Shown here piece after piece: positions 34,173 through 42,997 of a stretch of 64,000 nt of DNA (positions within the stretch are counted from its first letter, which is position 1; each line of letters starts with the position of its first letter). This DNA is from Microbacterium hydrothermale (GTDB taxonomy: Bacteria > Actinomycetota > Actinomycetes > Actinomycetales > Microbacteriaceae). The notes beneath the pieces were generated by a model, which worked only from the letters and a program-made list of their open reading frames with translations, was not told the origin of the DNA and did no database searches. The position numbers and the translations under genes were made by a program. The stretch lies in assembly GCF_004854025.1 (NCBI RefSeq), contig NZ_STGM01000004.1:1-64000 (forward strand). The letters are read 5' to 3'.

Positions 34173-35119
34173 TCCGCTACACGCTGACACGGCTGGGCCT
34201 GCTCGTGGTGGGCCTGGCCGTGGCCAGCGTGCTGATCTTCCTCTCCCTGCGGGTGCTCCCCGGCGACGTCGCCCAGTTGGTCGGCGGCACGCAGGCCGGC
34301 CCCGAGCAGGTCGCCGCGATCCGCGAGAGCCTCGGACTGAACGTGCCCCTGTGGCAGCAGTACACGGCGTGGATCGGCGGGCTCTTCCGCGGCGACCTCG
34401 GCACGTCGCTGCTGACCGGCACCTCGGTGGTGGCGGAGCTCCTCGACAAGGCGCAGGTCAGCGTCCCCCTCGCGGCGATGTCGCTGGCAGTCGCGGTGGT
34501 GGTCGGCATCCCGTTCGGGGTGCTCTCCGCCCTCGGTCGGCGACGCGCGTGGGGGACGGCGTTCAGCGTCGGAGCGCAGGCCCTCGCCGCGGTGCCGGTC
34601 GTGTGGGCGGGAATGATGCTCGTCGTCGTCTTCGCCGTCTGGCTCGGATGGCTGCCGCCCCAGGGGTTCCCGCGCGCCGGCTGGGGCGATCCCGCGGCGG
34701 CGTTCCGCGCCCTGATCCTGCCCGCCGTGACCATCGGCGTGGTCGAGGGCGCGATGCTGCTGCGCTTCGTGCGCAGCGCCACGCTGCAGGCCCTCGGCCA
34801 GGACTACGTGCGCACCGCGGCCGCCAAGGGTCTGACCCGCACGCGCGCCCTGCTCAGCCACGGCCTGCCGAACGTGGGCCTCTCGGTCATCACGGTGCTC
34901 GGTCTGCAGATCGCCGGCATCATCGTGGGCGCGGTCGTCATCGAGCAGCTGTTCACCCTCCCCGGGGTCGGGCGCATGCTCGTCGCCGACGTCGCCGCGC
35001 GCGACCTCCCGAAGGTGCAGGGCGAGTTGCTCGCCCTGACCGGGATCGTGCTCATCGTGGGCTTCGTCGTCGACCTCGTGCACCGCCTCATCGACCCCCG
35101 ACAGCGGGAGGCCGCGTGA
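34169..35119 (+). CDS. ABC permease, DppB-type
   Basis: The 316-residue permease has six membrane helices and the conserved RLGLLVVGLAVASVLIFLSL start, ESLGLNVPLWQQYTAWIGG, and EAA-loop segment QDYVRTAAAKGLTRTRALLSH that contacts the ATPases. These are hallmarks of DppB/OppB permeases. GTG 34169 overlaps the substrate-binding gene stop by four bases. Confidence 0.93.
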   Translation: MIRYTLTRLGLLVVGLAVASVLIFLSLRVLPGDVAQLVGGTQAGPEQVAAIRESLGLNVPLWQQYTAWIGGLFRGDLGTSLLTGTSVVAELLDKAQVSVPLAAMSLAVAVVVGIPFGVLSALGRRRAWGTAFSVGAQALAAVPVVWAGMMLVVVFAVWLGWLPPQGFPRAGWGDPAAAFRALILPAVTIGVVEGAMLLRFVRSATLQALGQDYVRTAAAKGLTRTRALLSHGLPNVGLSVITVLGLQIAGIIVGAVVIEQLFTLPGVGRMLVADVAARDLPKVQGELLALTGIVLIVGFVVDLVHRLIDPRQREAA

Positions 35120-35985
35120 GCACCCTGAGACGTCTGCTCGCGATGGGCACCGGCCGTTTCGGCATCCTGGTGGTGGGGCTGGTCCTGCTCACCGCCCTCG
35201 TCTCGCTCGTCTGGACGCCCTTCGACCCGGCCTCGGTCGACGTGCGATCGCGGTGGGCGGACCCCTCGTGGCCGCACGTGCTCGGCACCGACGACAGCGG
35301 CCGCGACATCGCGAGCCTGCTCATGGCCGGAGCCCGCACGACCGTCGTCGTGGCGGTGGGCGCCGGGGTGGTCGCCTCGATCCTGGGCATCGCCCTCGCC
35401 GCCCTCGGTGCGCTCACCGCCCGGTGGATCCGCGAGAGCGTCGCCGTGCTCGTCGACATCCTGGTGGCGTTCCCGGTGCTGATCATCGCGATGATGATCT
35501 CGGCGGTGTGGGGCGGGTCGCTCCTCGTCGTGATCTGGGCGGTGGGCATCGGCTTCGGCGTGAACGTCGCCCGCGTCACGCGTCCCGAGCTGCGTCGAGT
35601 GCTGCACAGCGACTTCGTGCTCGCGGGGCGCGCGAGCGGTCTGTCGACGTGGCAGAACCTCACGCGCCACCTGCTGCCCAACGTCGCTCCGGTGTTCATC
35701 GTGCAGCTGTCGTGGGGCATGGCCGTCGCCGTCCTGGCGGAGGCGGGACTGTCGTACCTCGGCTTCGGCGCGCCGGTCACCCAACCGTCGTGGGGCGTGC
35801 TGCTGAGCGATCTGCAGCGCTACATCGCCGTTCATCCCCTGACGGTCGTGTGGCCGGGGCTCGCGATCACCCTCACCGTGCTCGGACTGAACCTGCTCGG
35901 CGACGCGCTGCGCGAGGCCGCCGACCCGACGCTCGCCGAGCGGACCCCGTCCGCGCGCACCCCGGTCCCGGGGGTGGTCGCGTGA
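35116..35985 (+). CDS. ABC permease, DppC-type
   Basis: The 289-residue protein has HVLGTDDSGRDIASLLMAGART near the N-terminus and the EAA loop VLAGRASGLSTWQNLTRHLLPN, followed by YLGFGAPVTQPSWGVLL, features of DppC/OppC permeases. It pairs with the DppB-type protein to form the channel. Its GTG overlaps the stop of the permease before it. Confidence 0.93.
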   Translation: MSTLRRLLAMGTGRFGILVVGLVLLTALVSLVWTPFDPASVDVRSRWADPSWPHVLGTDDSGRDIASLLMAGARTTVVVAVGAGVVASILGIALAALGALTARWIRESVAVLVDILVAFPVLIIAMMISAVWGGSLLVVIWAVGIGFGVNVARVTRPELRRVLHSDFVLAGRASGLSTWQNLTRHLLPNVAPVFIVQLSWGMAVAVLAEAGLSYLGFGAPVTQPSWGVLLSDLQRYIAVHPLTVVWPGLAITLTVLGLNLLGDALREAADPTLAERTPSARTPVPGVVA

Positions 35986-36836
35986 GCCTCGTCGTGAGAG
36001 ACCTCCGTGTCGAGATCGGCGGCCGCACGGTCGTGGACGGGGTGTCGTTCGACGTACCCGACGGCGCCCGCGTGGGTCTGATCGGAGAGTCGGGCTCGGG
36101 CAAATCGCTGACCTCCCTGGCGATCCTCGGGCTCCTCCCCGAGGGCGCGCGCACGACGGGCAGCGTGCGGTGGAACGACCGCGAGATCCTCGGCCTGCCC
36201 GACGCGCAGCTCGCCGCGCTGCGCGGCGACGACATCGGCATCGTCTTCCAGGAGCCGCGAACGGCGCTGAACCCGATCCGCACCGTGGGCCGCCAGATCG
36301 GCGAGTCCGTGCGCATCCACGAGGGCGTCTCACGCCGCGAGGCCCTGCGCCGCGCCGTGGTCGAGGCGGAGCGCGTCGCCCTCCCCGATCCGCAGCGGCT
36401 CGTCTCGCGCTACCCGCACCAGCTCTCGGGAGGGCAGCGCCAGCGCGTCGCGATCGCCATGGCGCTCGCGTGCCGCCCGCGCCTTCTCATCGCCGACGAG
36501 CCCACGACGGCGCTCGACGTGACCATCCAGGCGGGCATCCTCGCGCTGCTGCGCGACCTCGTCCAGGATGCCGGGATGTCGCTCGTGTTCATCACGCACG
36601 ATCTCGCCGTGCTGGCCCAGGTGGCGACCCATGCCGTCGTGCTCGAACACGGGCGGGTGGTCGAGCAGGGCGCGGTCGACGACCTGCTGCGCGCTCCGTC
36701 GTCGCCGGTCACGCGGGCGCTGCTGCGCGACGCGACCGCGACGCTGTGGCATCCGGAGCGATCGGGGCCGCCCTCCTCGACGCCGCTCCCGGATGCCGCG
36801 CCGTCGGCCGAGCCCGACGGGGAGGAGTCACCGTGA
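35982..36836 (+). CDS. ABC ATPase, DppD-type
   Basis: The 284-residue ATPase has Walker [13 protein letters not shown]-loop [12 protein letters not shown], signature [12 protein letters not shown], Walker [13 protein letters not shown] and switch His in [10 protein letters not shown]. The C-terminal extension is short and lacks the cysteine-rich Fe-S-like tail of some OppD proteins. It starts with GTG overlapping the permease stop and is followed by the second ATPase, giving the usual heterodimer. Confidence 0.93.
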   Translation: MSLVVRDLRVEIGGRTVVDGVSFDVPDGARVGLIGESGSGKSLTSLAILGLLPEGARTTGSVRWNDREILGLPDAQLAALRGDDIGIVFQEPRTALNPIRTVGRQIGESVRIHEGVSRREALRRAVVEAERVALPDPQRLVSRYPHQLSGGQRQRVAIAMALACRPRLLIADEPTTALDVTIQAGILALLRDLVQDAGMSLVFITHDLAVLAQVATHAVVLEHGRVVEQGAVDDLLRAPSSPVTRALLRDATATLWHPERSGPPSSTPLPDAAPSAEPDGEESP

Positions 36837-37624
36837 CAGAGGCGCTGATCCGCGCGCGCGGACTCTCGCGCGACTACCTCGCCCCCCGCACGCGCGGCTT
36901 CGGCCGCGCCGAGCGCACCCCCGGACTCGTCGACGTCGACCTGATGGTCACCGCGGGGTCGGCCGTCGGCATCATCGGCGAGTCGGGCTCGGGCAAGTCG
37001 ACGCTCGTGCGCCTGCTGCTCGGTCTCGACGTGCCTAGCGCCGGCACCGTCGAGGTCGACGGGCGCGCCGTCGACGGTCGCGGTTCGGCCCGCTCGCTGC
37101 ACTGGCTGCGCCGGGCCACCGGCATCGTCTTCCAGGACCCCTACGCCTCGCTGGACCCGCGCATGAACGTCGAGCGGATCGTGGGCGAGCCGCTGTGGGC
37201 GCTCGGCATCGACGGCGACCGGCGGGCGCGCGTGCGCGAGGTGCTCGAACAGGTGGGCCTCGACGCGGACGCGGGGGCGCGGTTCCCGCACGAGTTCTCG
37301 GGCGGACAGCGTCAGCGCATCGCCCTCGCGCGGGCGATCGTGCACCGCCCGCGCATCCTCGTCGGGGACGAGCCGCTGTCGGCGCTCGACGTCACCGTCC
37401 GGGCGCAGATCCTGCGGCTGATCGCCCGCCTGCGCGCCGAGCAGCAGCTCACGCTCGTGCTCGTCTCGCACGACATCGGCGTGGTGCAGAACGTGTGCGA
37501 CCAGGTCGTCGTCATGAAGGACGGCCGCATCGTCGAGCAGGGGCCGACCGAGAAGGTGTTGCTGCAGCCCCAGGCGGCGTACACGCGGCAGCTGCTGGCA
37601 TCCATTCCGACGCTTCCGGGGTGA
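36833..37624 (+). CDS. ABC ATPase, DppF-type
   Basis: The 263-residue ATPase has Walker [15 protein letters not shown]-loop [15 protein letters not shown], signature [15 protein letters not shown], Walker [12 protein letters not shown] and [11 protein letters not shown], the pattern of DppF/OppF. It begins with GTG overlapping the previous gene stop by four bases and ends the five-gene transporter operon. The 133 bases after it hold no gene. Confidence 0.93.
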   Translation: MTEALIRARGLSRDYLAPRTRGFGRAERTPGLVDVDLMVTAGSAVGIIGESGSGKSTLVRLLLGLDVPSAGTVEVDGRAVDGRGSARSLHWLRRATGIVFQDPYASLDPRMNVERIVGEPLWALGIDGDRRARVREVLEQVGLDADAGARFPHEFSGGQRQRIALARAIVHRPRILVGDEPLSALDVTVRAQILRLIARLRAEQQLTLVLVSHDIGVVQNVCDQVVVMKDGRIVEQGPTEKVLLQPQAAYTRQLLASIPTLPG

Positions 37625-37745
37625 GGCTCATCCCGGGGAGACTCCCGCGCCCCCGACCTCGGGCTCGGCTCCTCCCCCGGCGCTCGACGACGGATCCCGT
37701 CCACCGGCCTCGGGCAAGGGATGCCGCGATGTCGGAGCTCGGCGC

Positions 37746-37751
37746 TACCCT
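37746..37751 (+). promoter_or_regulatory. Probable -10 box of leaderless M4 protease gene
   Basis: TACCCT ends six bases before ATG 37758, with no ribosome site present. The same geometry is seen at 10246 and 41454. The -35 side is not clear. Confidence 0.45.
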
Positions 37752-37757
37752 CGGCGC

Positions 37758-38816
37758 ATGACCCCCGGCATCGTCCCCCCGTTCCTGCTCGACCGTCTCG
37801 CGCAGACCGATGACCCCCGCCTCGCTCGGGCGGCCGCGGCGGCGCGGAAGACCCTCGCCCTGCCCCGCCCGCCGCGGCCCACGCGCACGCGACTGCGACT
37901 GTCGATCGAGGGCGACGCCCTGGTCGCCGAGACCGGCCCCGCCCCCGACCGCATCATCTCCGATGCGGCGAACACCGAGAACCTGCCCGGCCGACGCGTG
38001 CGCAGCGAAGACGACGCCCCCACCGGCGACGGGGCCGTCGACGAGGCGTACGACGGTCTGGGCGAGACGTACGACTTCTTCTGGGACGCCTTCGGTCGCG
38101 ACGGCATCGACGCCGCGGGCGGATCGCTGCTGGCCACGGTGCACTACGGCGACGACTACGACAACGCGTTCTGGAACGGCGAGCGCATGGTGTTCGGCGA
38201 CGGCGACGGCGACGTGTTCGTCGGGTTCACCCGGTCGCTGAGCGTCATCGCCCACGAGCTCGGCCACGGGGTGACCGAGGCCTCCGGTGGCCTGGAATAC
38301 CAGGGGCAGTCAGGGGCGCTCAACGAGTCCCTCTCCGACGTCTTCGGGGCCCTCGCCGAACAGCACCACGGCCGGCAGCGCGCCGACGAGGCGACGTGGC
38401 TGATCGGTGCGGGCATCTTCGCTCCCGCCGTGCAGGGTGAGGCGCTGCGGTCCATGAAGGCGCCGGGCACGGCGTACGACGACGACGTGCTGGGTAAAGA
38501 CCCCCAGCCGGGGCACATGCGCGACTACGTCGAAACCTCCGACGACAACGGGGGCGTGCACATCAACTCCGGTATCCCCAACCGAGCGTTCTACCTCGCG
38601 GCGACGGCCCTGGGCGGTTTCGCGTGGGAGCGCGCCGGGCTCATCTGGTACCGCACCCTCACCGCGGGCACGCTCGAGCCGACCGCCGACTTCCGCGCGT
38701 TCGCCGCCGCCACCCTGGCCGCGGCGGCCACCGAGTACGGTGAGGAGTCGGAGGAGGTCGCCGCCGTCCGCGCCGCATGGGCCGGGGTCGGCGTCGAGGA
38801 GGATGCCGCAGCCTGA
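37758..38816 (+). CDS. Protealysin-like M4 metalloprotease (cytoplasmic)
   Basis: The 352-residue protein has the M4 catalytic motif VIAHELGHGVTEASGG with the downstream GALNESLSDVFGALAEQ (the Glu ligand) and HINSGIPNRAFYLAA. There is no signal peptide; the short N-terminal propeptide starts TPGIVPPFLLDRLAQ, with the PPFLL motif typical of protealysin-type enzymes. The next gene overlaps its 3' end and encodes an emfourin-like inhibitor. The substrate is unknown. Confidence 0.92.
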   Translation: MTPGIVPPFLLDRLAQTDDPRLARAAAAARKTLALPRPPRPTRTRLRLSIEGDALVAETGPAPDRIISDAANTENLPGRRVRSEDDAPTGDGAVDEAYDGLGETYDFFWDAFGRDGIDAAGGSLLATVHYGDDYDNAFWNGERMVFGDGDGDVFVGFTRSLSVIAHELGHGVTEASGGLEYQGQSGALNESLSDVFGALAEQHHGRQRADEATWLIGAGIFAPAVQGEALRSMKAPGTAYDDDVLGKDPQPGHMRDYVETSDDNGGVHINSGIPNRAFYLAATALGGFAWERAGLIWYRTLTAGTLEPTADFRAFAAATLAAAATEYGEESEEVAAVRAAWAGVGVEEDAAA

Positions 38817-39129
38817 CAGCCCGTCGCCCGAGCGCTTCGTCGTGATCGTGGTGCGTTCGGGCGGGATCGCGGGCCTGTCGAAGCAGTGGCGGGCCGAGCC
38901 CGATCCGGAGCGCGCCCCCCGCTGGCGCGAACTCGTGGAGAGCTGCCCGTGGGATGCCGCTACGACGGCCTCGCCCGGCGCGGACCGCTACCAATGGCGC
39001 ATCGAGGTGCACCGCGGCGACACCGCCGTGCACCGGGCCCGCCTCGGCGACGCGCAGATCGAGGGTCCGTGGCGCACGCTCGTCGACGAGGTGCGTCACG
39101 CCGCGTCGCCCTCGCCGCGCGAGCGCTGA
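38803..39129 (+). CDS. Emfourin-like protease inhibitor
   Basis: The 108-residue protein starts after a short lead with RFVVIVVRSGGIAGLSKQW, the opening strand and glycine loop of emfourin, the protein inhibitor of protealysin-like M4 enzymes. YQWRIEVHRGDTAVHRARLG and WRTLVDEVRH continue the family pattern. The gene overlaps the end of the protease gene by 14 bases in the +1 frame (relative), behind GGAGG. The pair is a known inhibitor-protease module; inference is by similarity in pattern and context. Confidence 0.8.
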   Translation: MPQPDSPSPERFVVIVVRSGGIAGLSKQWRAEPDPERAPRWRELVESCPWDAATTASPGADRYQWRIEVHRGDTAVHRARLGDAQIEGPWRTLVDEVRHAASPSPRER

Positions 39130-39173
39130 GCGCGCGGCGTCGCCCGGGGGGCGGATGTCCGGCCGACCGTGCC

Positions 39174-39253
39174 CGAAACTCCTGAGAAACCGGACGCCGA
39201 ACCCCGCCGGACGCCCGCGAAGGGCGCTCGGGACCTGACACTCAGGAGTTTCG
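39174..39253. repeat. 13-bp inverted repeat with 54-base spacer
   Basis: CGAAACTCCTGAG (39174-39186) is perfectly matched by CTCAGGAGTTTCG (39241-39253). It lies between the emfourin-like gene and the 3' end of the GNAT gene. The spacing is too long for a simple terminator loop, and the arms share AACTCCTG with the repeat at 4365-4437. Confidence 0.6.
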
Positions 39254-39297
39254 CCCGCCGCCCGTGGCATCCGGAGGGGAGCCCGGCTCCCCGGCGC

Positions 39298-39909
39298 TCA
39301 ACCGAACAGCTTGCGCCGCTTCTTCTTGGACGGGATGCTCTTCTGCAGGTAGACGACGCCGAGCCACCGTCCGAACTTGAAGCCGACGCGGCCCATGCGG
39401 CCCACCTCGGTAAAGCCCAGCTTCTCGTGCAGGGCGATCGAGGCGTCGGCGCCCTTGTCGCTGATCGCGGCGACCATCTCGCGGATGCCGAGATCCTGGC
39501 ACGCGGCGATGAGCGCCTCGAGCAGCGCACGACCGAGGCCCTTGCCCGCGGCCGCCTGTCCGAGGTAGATCGAGTTCTCGACCGTGTAGCGGTACGCCGA
39601 CTTCGACTGCCACGGCTGCACGAGCGCGTACCCGAGGATCTGGCCGCTCGGAGACTGGGCGACGAGGAAGGGCAGGCCGAGCTTGTGGAGCGTGGAGAAC
39701 TTGTCGCGCCACTTCGCGATCGACCAGGCCTTCTCGTCGAAGGTCACCACCGAGTTGCGCACGTAGTAGTTGTAGATCTCGCGGATGTCGGGGATGTCGG
39801 CCTCGGTCGCCGGCCGGATCTCGAACGAGAAGGGCCGTTCCGGCTCCGGCGCGCGCCGCAGGTGGGCGGGCAGACGCCGACGGCTCTTCTCGTACTCCTC
39901 TTCCAGCAC
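39298..39909 (-). CDS. GNAT N-acetyltransferase (phosphinothricin-acetyltransferase-like)
   Basis: The 203-residue protein has IREIYNYYVRNSVVTFDE near the start of the domain (about 42-60), the substrate-side WQSKSAYRYTVENSIYL, the acetyl-CoA loop GKGLGRALLEALIAAC and FKFGRWLGVVYLQKS. This is the PAT/bar type, acting on amino-group substrates such as phosphinothricin or methionine derivatives. A basic tail KKKRRKLFG ends it. ATG 39909 is the first good start. Confidence 0.88.
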   Translation of the reverse strand: MLEEEYEKSRRRLPAHLRRAPEPERPFSFEIRPATEADIPDIREIYNYYVRNSVVTFDEKAWSIAKWRDKFSTLHKLGLPFLVAQSPSGQILGYALVQPWQSKSAYRYTVENSIYLGQAAAGKGLGRALLEALIAACQDLGIREMVAAISDKGADASIALHEKLGFTEVGRMGRVGFKFGRWLGVVYLQKSIPSKKKRRKLFG

Positions 39910-40013
39910 CCCGCCACTCTACGGGCGCGGTGGTTTCGCGCGTGTGTCCCGGCCCCGGCGTCGCCGGTGGCGTGCCCGATGCAGCGAGGGGCCGCGTGCC
40001 CCGTCGGGGCGTC

Positions 40014-40128
40014 GGGTCACGCGGCGGCGGGCGCCACGCCTCCTCGTGGCGGCGGCGGGCGCAGGATCGAGCGCGGCGACGGGTCACGCGGCGACGGATC
40101 CCCGACGTCCTCGTGGCGACGGCGGGCG
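40014..40128. repeat. Imperfect direct repeat, 67-base period
   Basis: Two related blocks of about 48 bases begin GGGTCACGCGGCG at 40014 and at 40081, with CTCGTGGCG and CGGCGGGCGC at matching positions in each. They fill much of the space between the GNAT start and the ung stop. No coding role is evident. Confidence 0.5.
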
Positions 40129-40155
40129 CGGCGACGACGACCGTGCGGAACCGGG

Positions 40156-40842
40156 TCAGGCGGGGATGCGCCAGTCCACGGCATCCGCCCCCTGCTCTTC
40201 GAGCAGGGCGTTGACGCGCGAGAACGGCCGCGAACCGAAGAACCCGCGACGCGCCGACAGCGGCGACGGATGCGCCGACGACACGATCGCCGTCTCGCCG
40301 AGCAGGGGGCCGAGGTTTCCGGCATCCTTGCCCCACAGCACCGCGACGAGCGGGCGGTCGCGCTCGACGAGCACCTGGATCGCGTGCGCGGTCACCCGCT
40401 CCCAGCCCCACCCGCGATGGGATGCCGGCTGCCCGGGCGCCACCGTCAGCACCGTGTTCAACAGCATCACGCCCTGCGCCGCCCAGGCCGACAGGTCGCC
40501 GTGCGGAGCCGGAGCGATGCCGAGGTCGTCGTTCAGCTCGCGGTAGATGTTCGCGAGGCTCCGCGGAAGCGGCCGCACGTGCGCGTCGACGGCGAACGAC
40601 AGACCAATCGGGTGCCCGGGAGTCGGGTAGGGATCCTGGCCGACGATCAGCACGCGCACCTCATCGACGGGCGTGCGGAACGCCCGCAGCACGAGATCGC
40701 CGGCGGGGAGATAGGGCTGCCCCTCGGCGCGCAGGCGCTCGCCCACCGCGGCGATGTCGTCGGCGACGGGGGCGAGGGGCTCGACCCACGACGGGTCGAT
40801 GAGGCCGGCGTCCGCGAGTTCGGCGAGCGACTTCGCCGTCAC
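40156..40842 (-). CDS. ung: Uracil-DNA glycosylase (family 1)
   Basis: The 228-residue enzyme removes uracil from DNA. Family-1 motifs are present: catalytic water loop [41 protein letters not shown] and [19 protein letters not shown]. It is the right length for Ung. Its GTG start overlaps the phosphoribosyltransferase stop as GTGA, so the two are [15 protein letters not shown] coupled. Confidence 0.95.
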   Translation of the reverse strand: MTAKSLAELADAGLIDPSWVEPLAPVADDIAAVGERLRAEGQPYLPAGDLVLRAFRTPVDEVRVLIVGQDPYPTPGHPIGLSFAVDAHVRPLPRSLANIYRELNDDLGIAPAPHGDLSAWAAQGVMLLNTVLTVAPGQPASHRGWGWERVTAHAIQVLVERDRPLVAVLWGKDAGNLGPLLGETAIVSSAHPSPLSARRGFFGSRPFSRVNALLEEQGADAVDWRIPA

Positions 40843-41324
40843 GCCGCGTCTTCTTCGTGGACCGAGCCCTGGTGCGACCAGGGGAAGTCGATCCACAGGT
40901 CGGTGTTCTTCCACGAGTAGTCCGGCGTGATGATCGTCGACGGCTTCGTGTAGATCACCGCCGAGCGGGCCTCGGCGCCGTGCCGGTACAGGAGCTTCAC
41001 GGCGAGATCGAGAGTGCGTCCACTGTCGGCGACGTCGTCGACGAGCAGCACCCTGCGTCCGCTCAGGTACGACAGGTCGAGGGCGGGAGGGAGCACCTCG
41101 GGGGCATCGAGCACAGTCCCCACGCCGGTGTAGAACTCCACGTTCAGCGCGCCGCAGTTCTTCACGCCGAGGCCGTACGCGATCGCACCGCCGGGCAGCA
41201 GCCCGCCGCGCGCGATGGCCACGACGACCTCGGGGTGGAATCCGTCGGCCACGATCGCCCGCGCGATGTCGCGGGTCGCCGCACCGAAATCGTCCCAGCT
41301 CAACCGCTCGCGCTCGTCCGTCAC
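40839..41324 (-). CDS. Purine-type phosphoribosyltransferase-like protein
   Basis: The 161-residue protein has the PRPP loop [18 protein letters not shown] and an earlier [20 protein letters not shown], features of the hypoxanthine/xanthine PRT group. The base is not certain. GTG 41324 follows a GAGGAG-type site. It is upstream of and overlaps ung. A pairing of salvage and uracil repair may be convenience only. Confidence 0.88.
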   Translation of the reverse strand: MTDERERLSWDDFGAATRDIARAIVADGFHPEVVVAIARGGLLPGGAIAYGLGVKNCGALNVEFYTGVGTVLDAPEVLPPALDLSYLSGRRVLLVDDVADSGRTLDLAVKLLYRHGAEARSAVIYTKPSTIITPDYSWKNTDLWIDFPWSHQGSVHEEDAA

Positions 41325-41453
41325 ACCGGACTCCTCTCTCGACTGCTTCAACCCTAGGGCGTCGCCGCCCCGCTCCCCCGCGCGCTCGCGACCGTCGCGA
41401 GGGCGCGGGCCGGATGCCGGATGCGCCCTTCCCTCGTCGCTTTCCCGCGGTGC

Positions 41454-41459
41454 TATGGT
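41454..41459 (+). promoter_or_regulatory. Probable -10 box of leaderless MFS gene
   Basis: TATGGT ends six bases before ATG 41466 with no ribosome site between. This decides the start: the frame is open 45 bases farther upstream to ATG 41421, but that start would lie ahead of this promoter. Confidence 0.5.
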
Positions 41460-41465
41460 CACGCC

Positions 41466-42965
41466 ATGTCGCGCGTCTCCGGCGCGGTCGGTCGGGTGCG
41501 TGCGTCGGCGCTCGGGGTGACCGCGGGTCTCATCGGCTGGTTCGTCGTGGTGGAGCTCGCCAGCGGCATCCTGCAGGGCTACTACGTGCCCCTCCTCCCG
41601 GACATCGTCAGGCATCTCGGCATCCGCGACGCCGACGTCAACTGGTTCGAGGCCGCCCAGCTGCTGTTGTCGGCGCTCGTGCTGCCGGTGCTGGCGAAGC
41701 TCGGCGACATGTTCGGGCACAAGCGCATCCTGCTCGCGTCCGCGATCGCGACGGCCGGAGCCAGTTGGTGGCTCGTCTTCGCCGACTCGTTCACCTCGTT
41801 CCTGCTCGCGTGGGCGCTGCAGGGCTTCTACGTCGTGTGGCTGCCGCTCGAGATCGCCCTCATCTTCGACCGGGGCCGACGCCTGCAGCGGGGCGTCTCG
41901 CGCACCCGCAGCGCCGCGGGCCTGCTCGTCGTGGGCCTGCAGGCGGGAGCCATCGTCGGCGCCCTCGCCGCCGGCCGCCTCTTCGCCGCGACGGGCGGAG
42001 ACCTCCGGCTCGCCCTCGCCGTCCCCGCGGTCGTGGTCACCCTCGTGAGCCTCGTGATCTGGCTGGGCGTGCCCGAATCGGAGCGCTCGCCCGACCCGCG
42101 GCGGCTCGACGTCGGCGGATTCGCGATCCTCGCCGGGGCCCTCCTGTGCGTCACGGGCGCGCTCTCGTTCGTCCGGCTGCCGGAGGGGCCCGGGCCCGTC
42201 GCGATCGGCGCCCTGCTCGTCGCGGGTGTCGCTCTCGGTGCCGTCTTCGTGTGGTTCGAGCTGCGTCAGCCCGATCCGGCGGTCGACATCCGCGTGCTCC
42301 GTCGCCCCGAGATGTGGCCGGTGCAGACGACCGCGTTCCTCGTCGGCATCAGCCTGCTGGGCGCTCAAGGTCCGCTCGCCACGTACGCCGGGACCGACCG
42401 CTCGCTCGGATACGGACTGGGTCTGGATGCCACGGACCGCTCGAACGTGATCGGCGTGTACCTCGTCTCGCTCATCGCGGGAGCGGTGCTGTTCGCCGTG
42501 ACCTCGCGCCGCGCGAGTCCCCGCGCCGTGCTGATCGCCGCGGCGGTGCTCGTGGGCGCGGGGTACGCGCTCCTGATCCCCCTCCACGTCGAGCTGTGGC
42601 AGGTGCTCCTGTGCCTCGCGATCGCCGGTCTCGGCTCGGGGGCGCTCGTCGCGGCGATGCCCGCGGCAGCGGCCGCCGCCGCTCCGCGCGGGCAGACGGG
42701 TGTGGCATCCGCGCTCACGAACACCACGAAGACCGTGGGCGGCACGATGTCGTCGGCGGTGTTCGGGGTGGTGCTGGCCGCGGGCGCAGGGTCGGCGGTG
42801 GCGGCGACGGCCGCACCGCTGGCCGGCTATCTGACCGTCTGGTCGATCTGCGCGGCGGGTGGATTCGCGGTGGCCGTGCTGCTGCTGTTCGTGCCGAAGG
42901 TCGCCTTCGCGGATCGCGCCGAGGTCGAGGTCGACGCGCACGCGGCGCGCGGCGAGGTGAGCTGA
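41466..42965 (+). CDS. MFS transporter
   Basis: The 499-residue protein has about 12 to 14 membrane helices. [18 protein letters not shown] and the cytoplasmic loop [12 protein letters not shown] (motif A) are typical of drug:H+ antiporters (DHA2-like). The N-terminal region of the longer frame before 41466 is not protein-like. It probably expels a small compound; the substrate is unknown. Confidence 0.88.
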   Translation: MSRVSGAVGRVRASALGVTAGLIGWFVVVELASGILQGYYVPLLPDIVRHLGIRDADVNWFEAAQLLLSALVLPVLAKLGDMFGHKRILLASAIATAGASWWLVFADSFTSFLLAWALQGFYVVWLPLEIALIFDRGRRLQRGVSRTRSAAGLLVVGLQAGAIVGALAAGRLFAATGGDLRLALAVPAVVVTLVSLVIWLGVPESERSPDPRRLDVGGFAILAGALLCVTGALSFVRLPEGPGPVAIGALLVAGVALGAVFVWFELRQPDPAVDIRVLRRPEMWPVQTTAFLVGISLLGAQGPLATYAGTDRSLGYGLGLDATDRSNVIGVYLVSLIAGAVLFAVTSRRASPRAVLIAAAVLVGAGYALLIPLHVELWQVLLCLAIAGLGSGALVAAMPAAAAAAAPRGQTGVASALTNTTKTVGGTMSSAVFGVVLAAGAGSAVAATAAPLAGYLTVWSICAAGGFAVAVLLLFVPKVAFADRAEVEVDAHAARGEVS

Positions 42966-42997
42966 CTCGCCCCCGCTGCCGATCGACGTAGCGGCGC

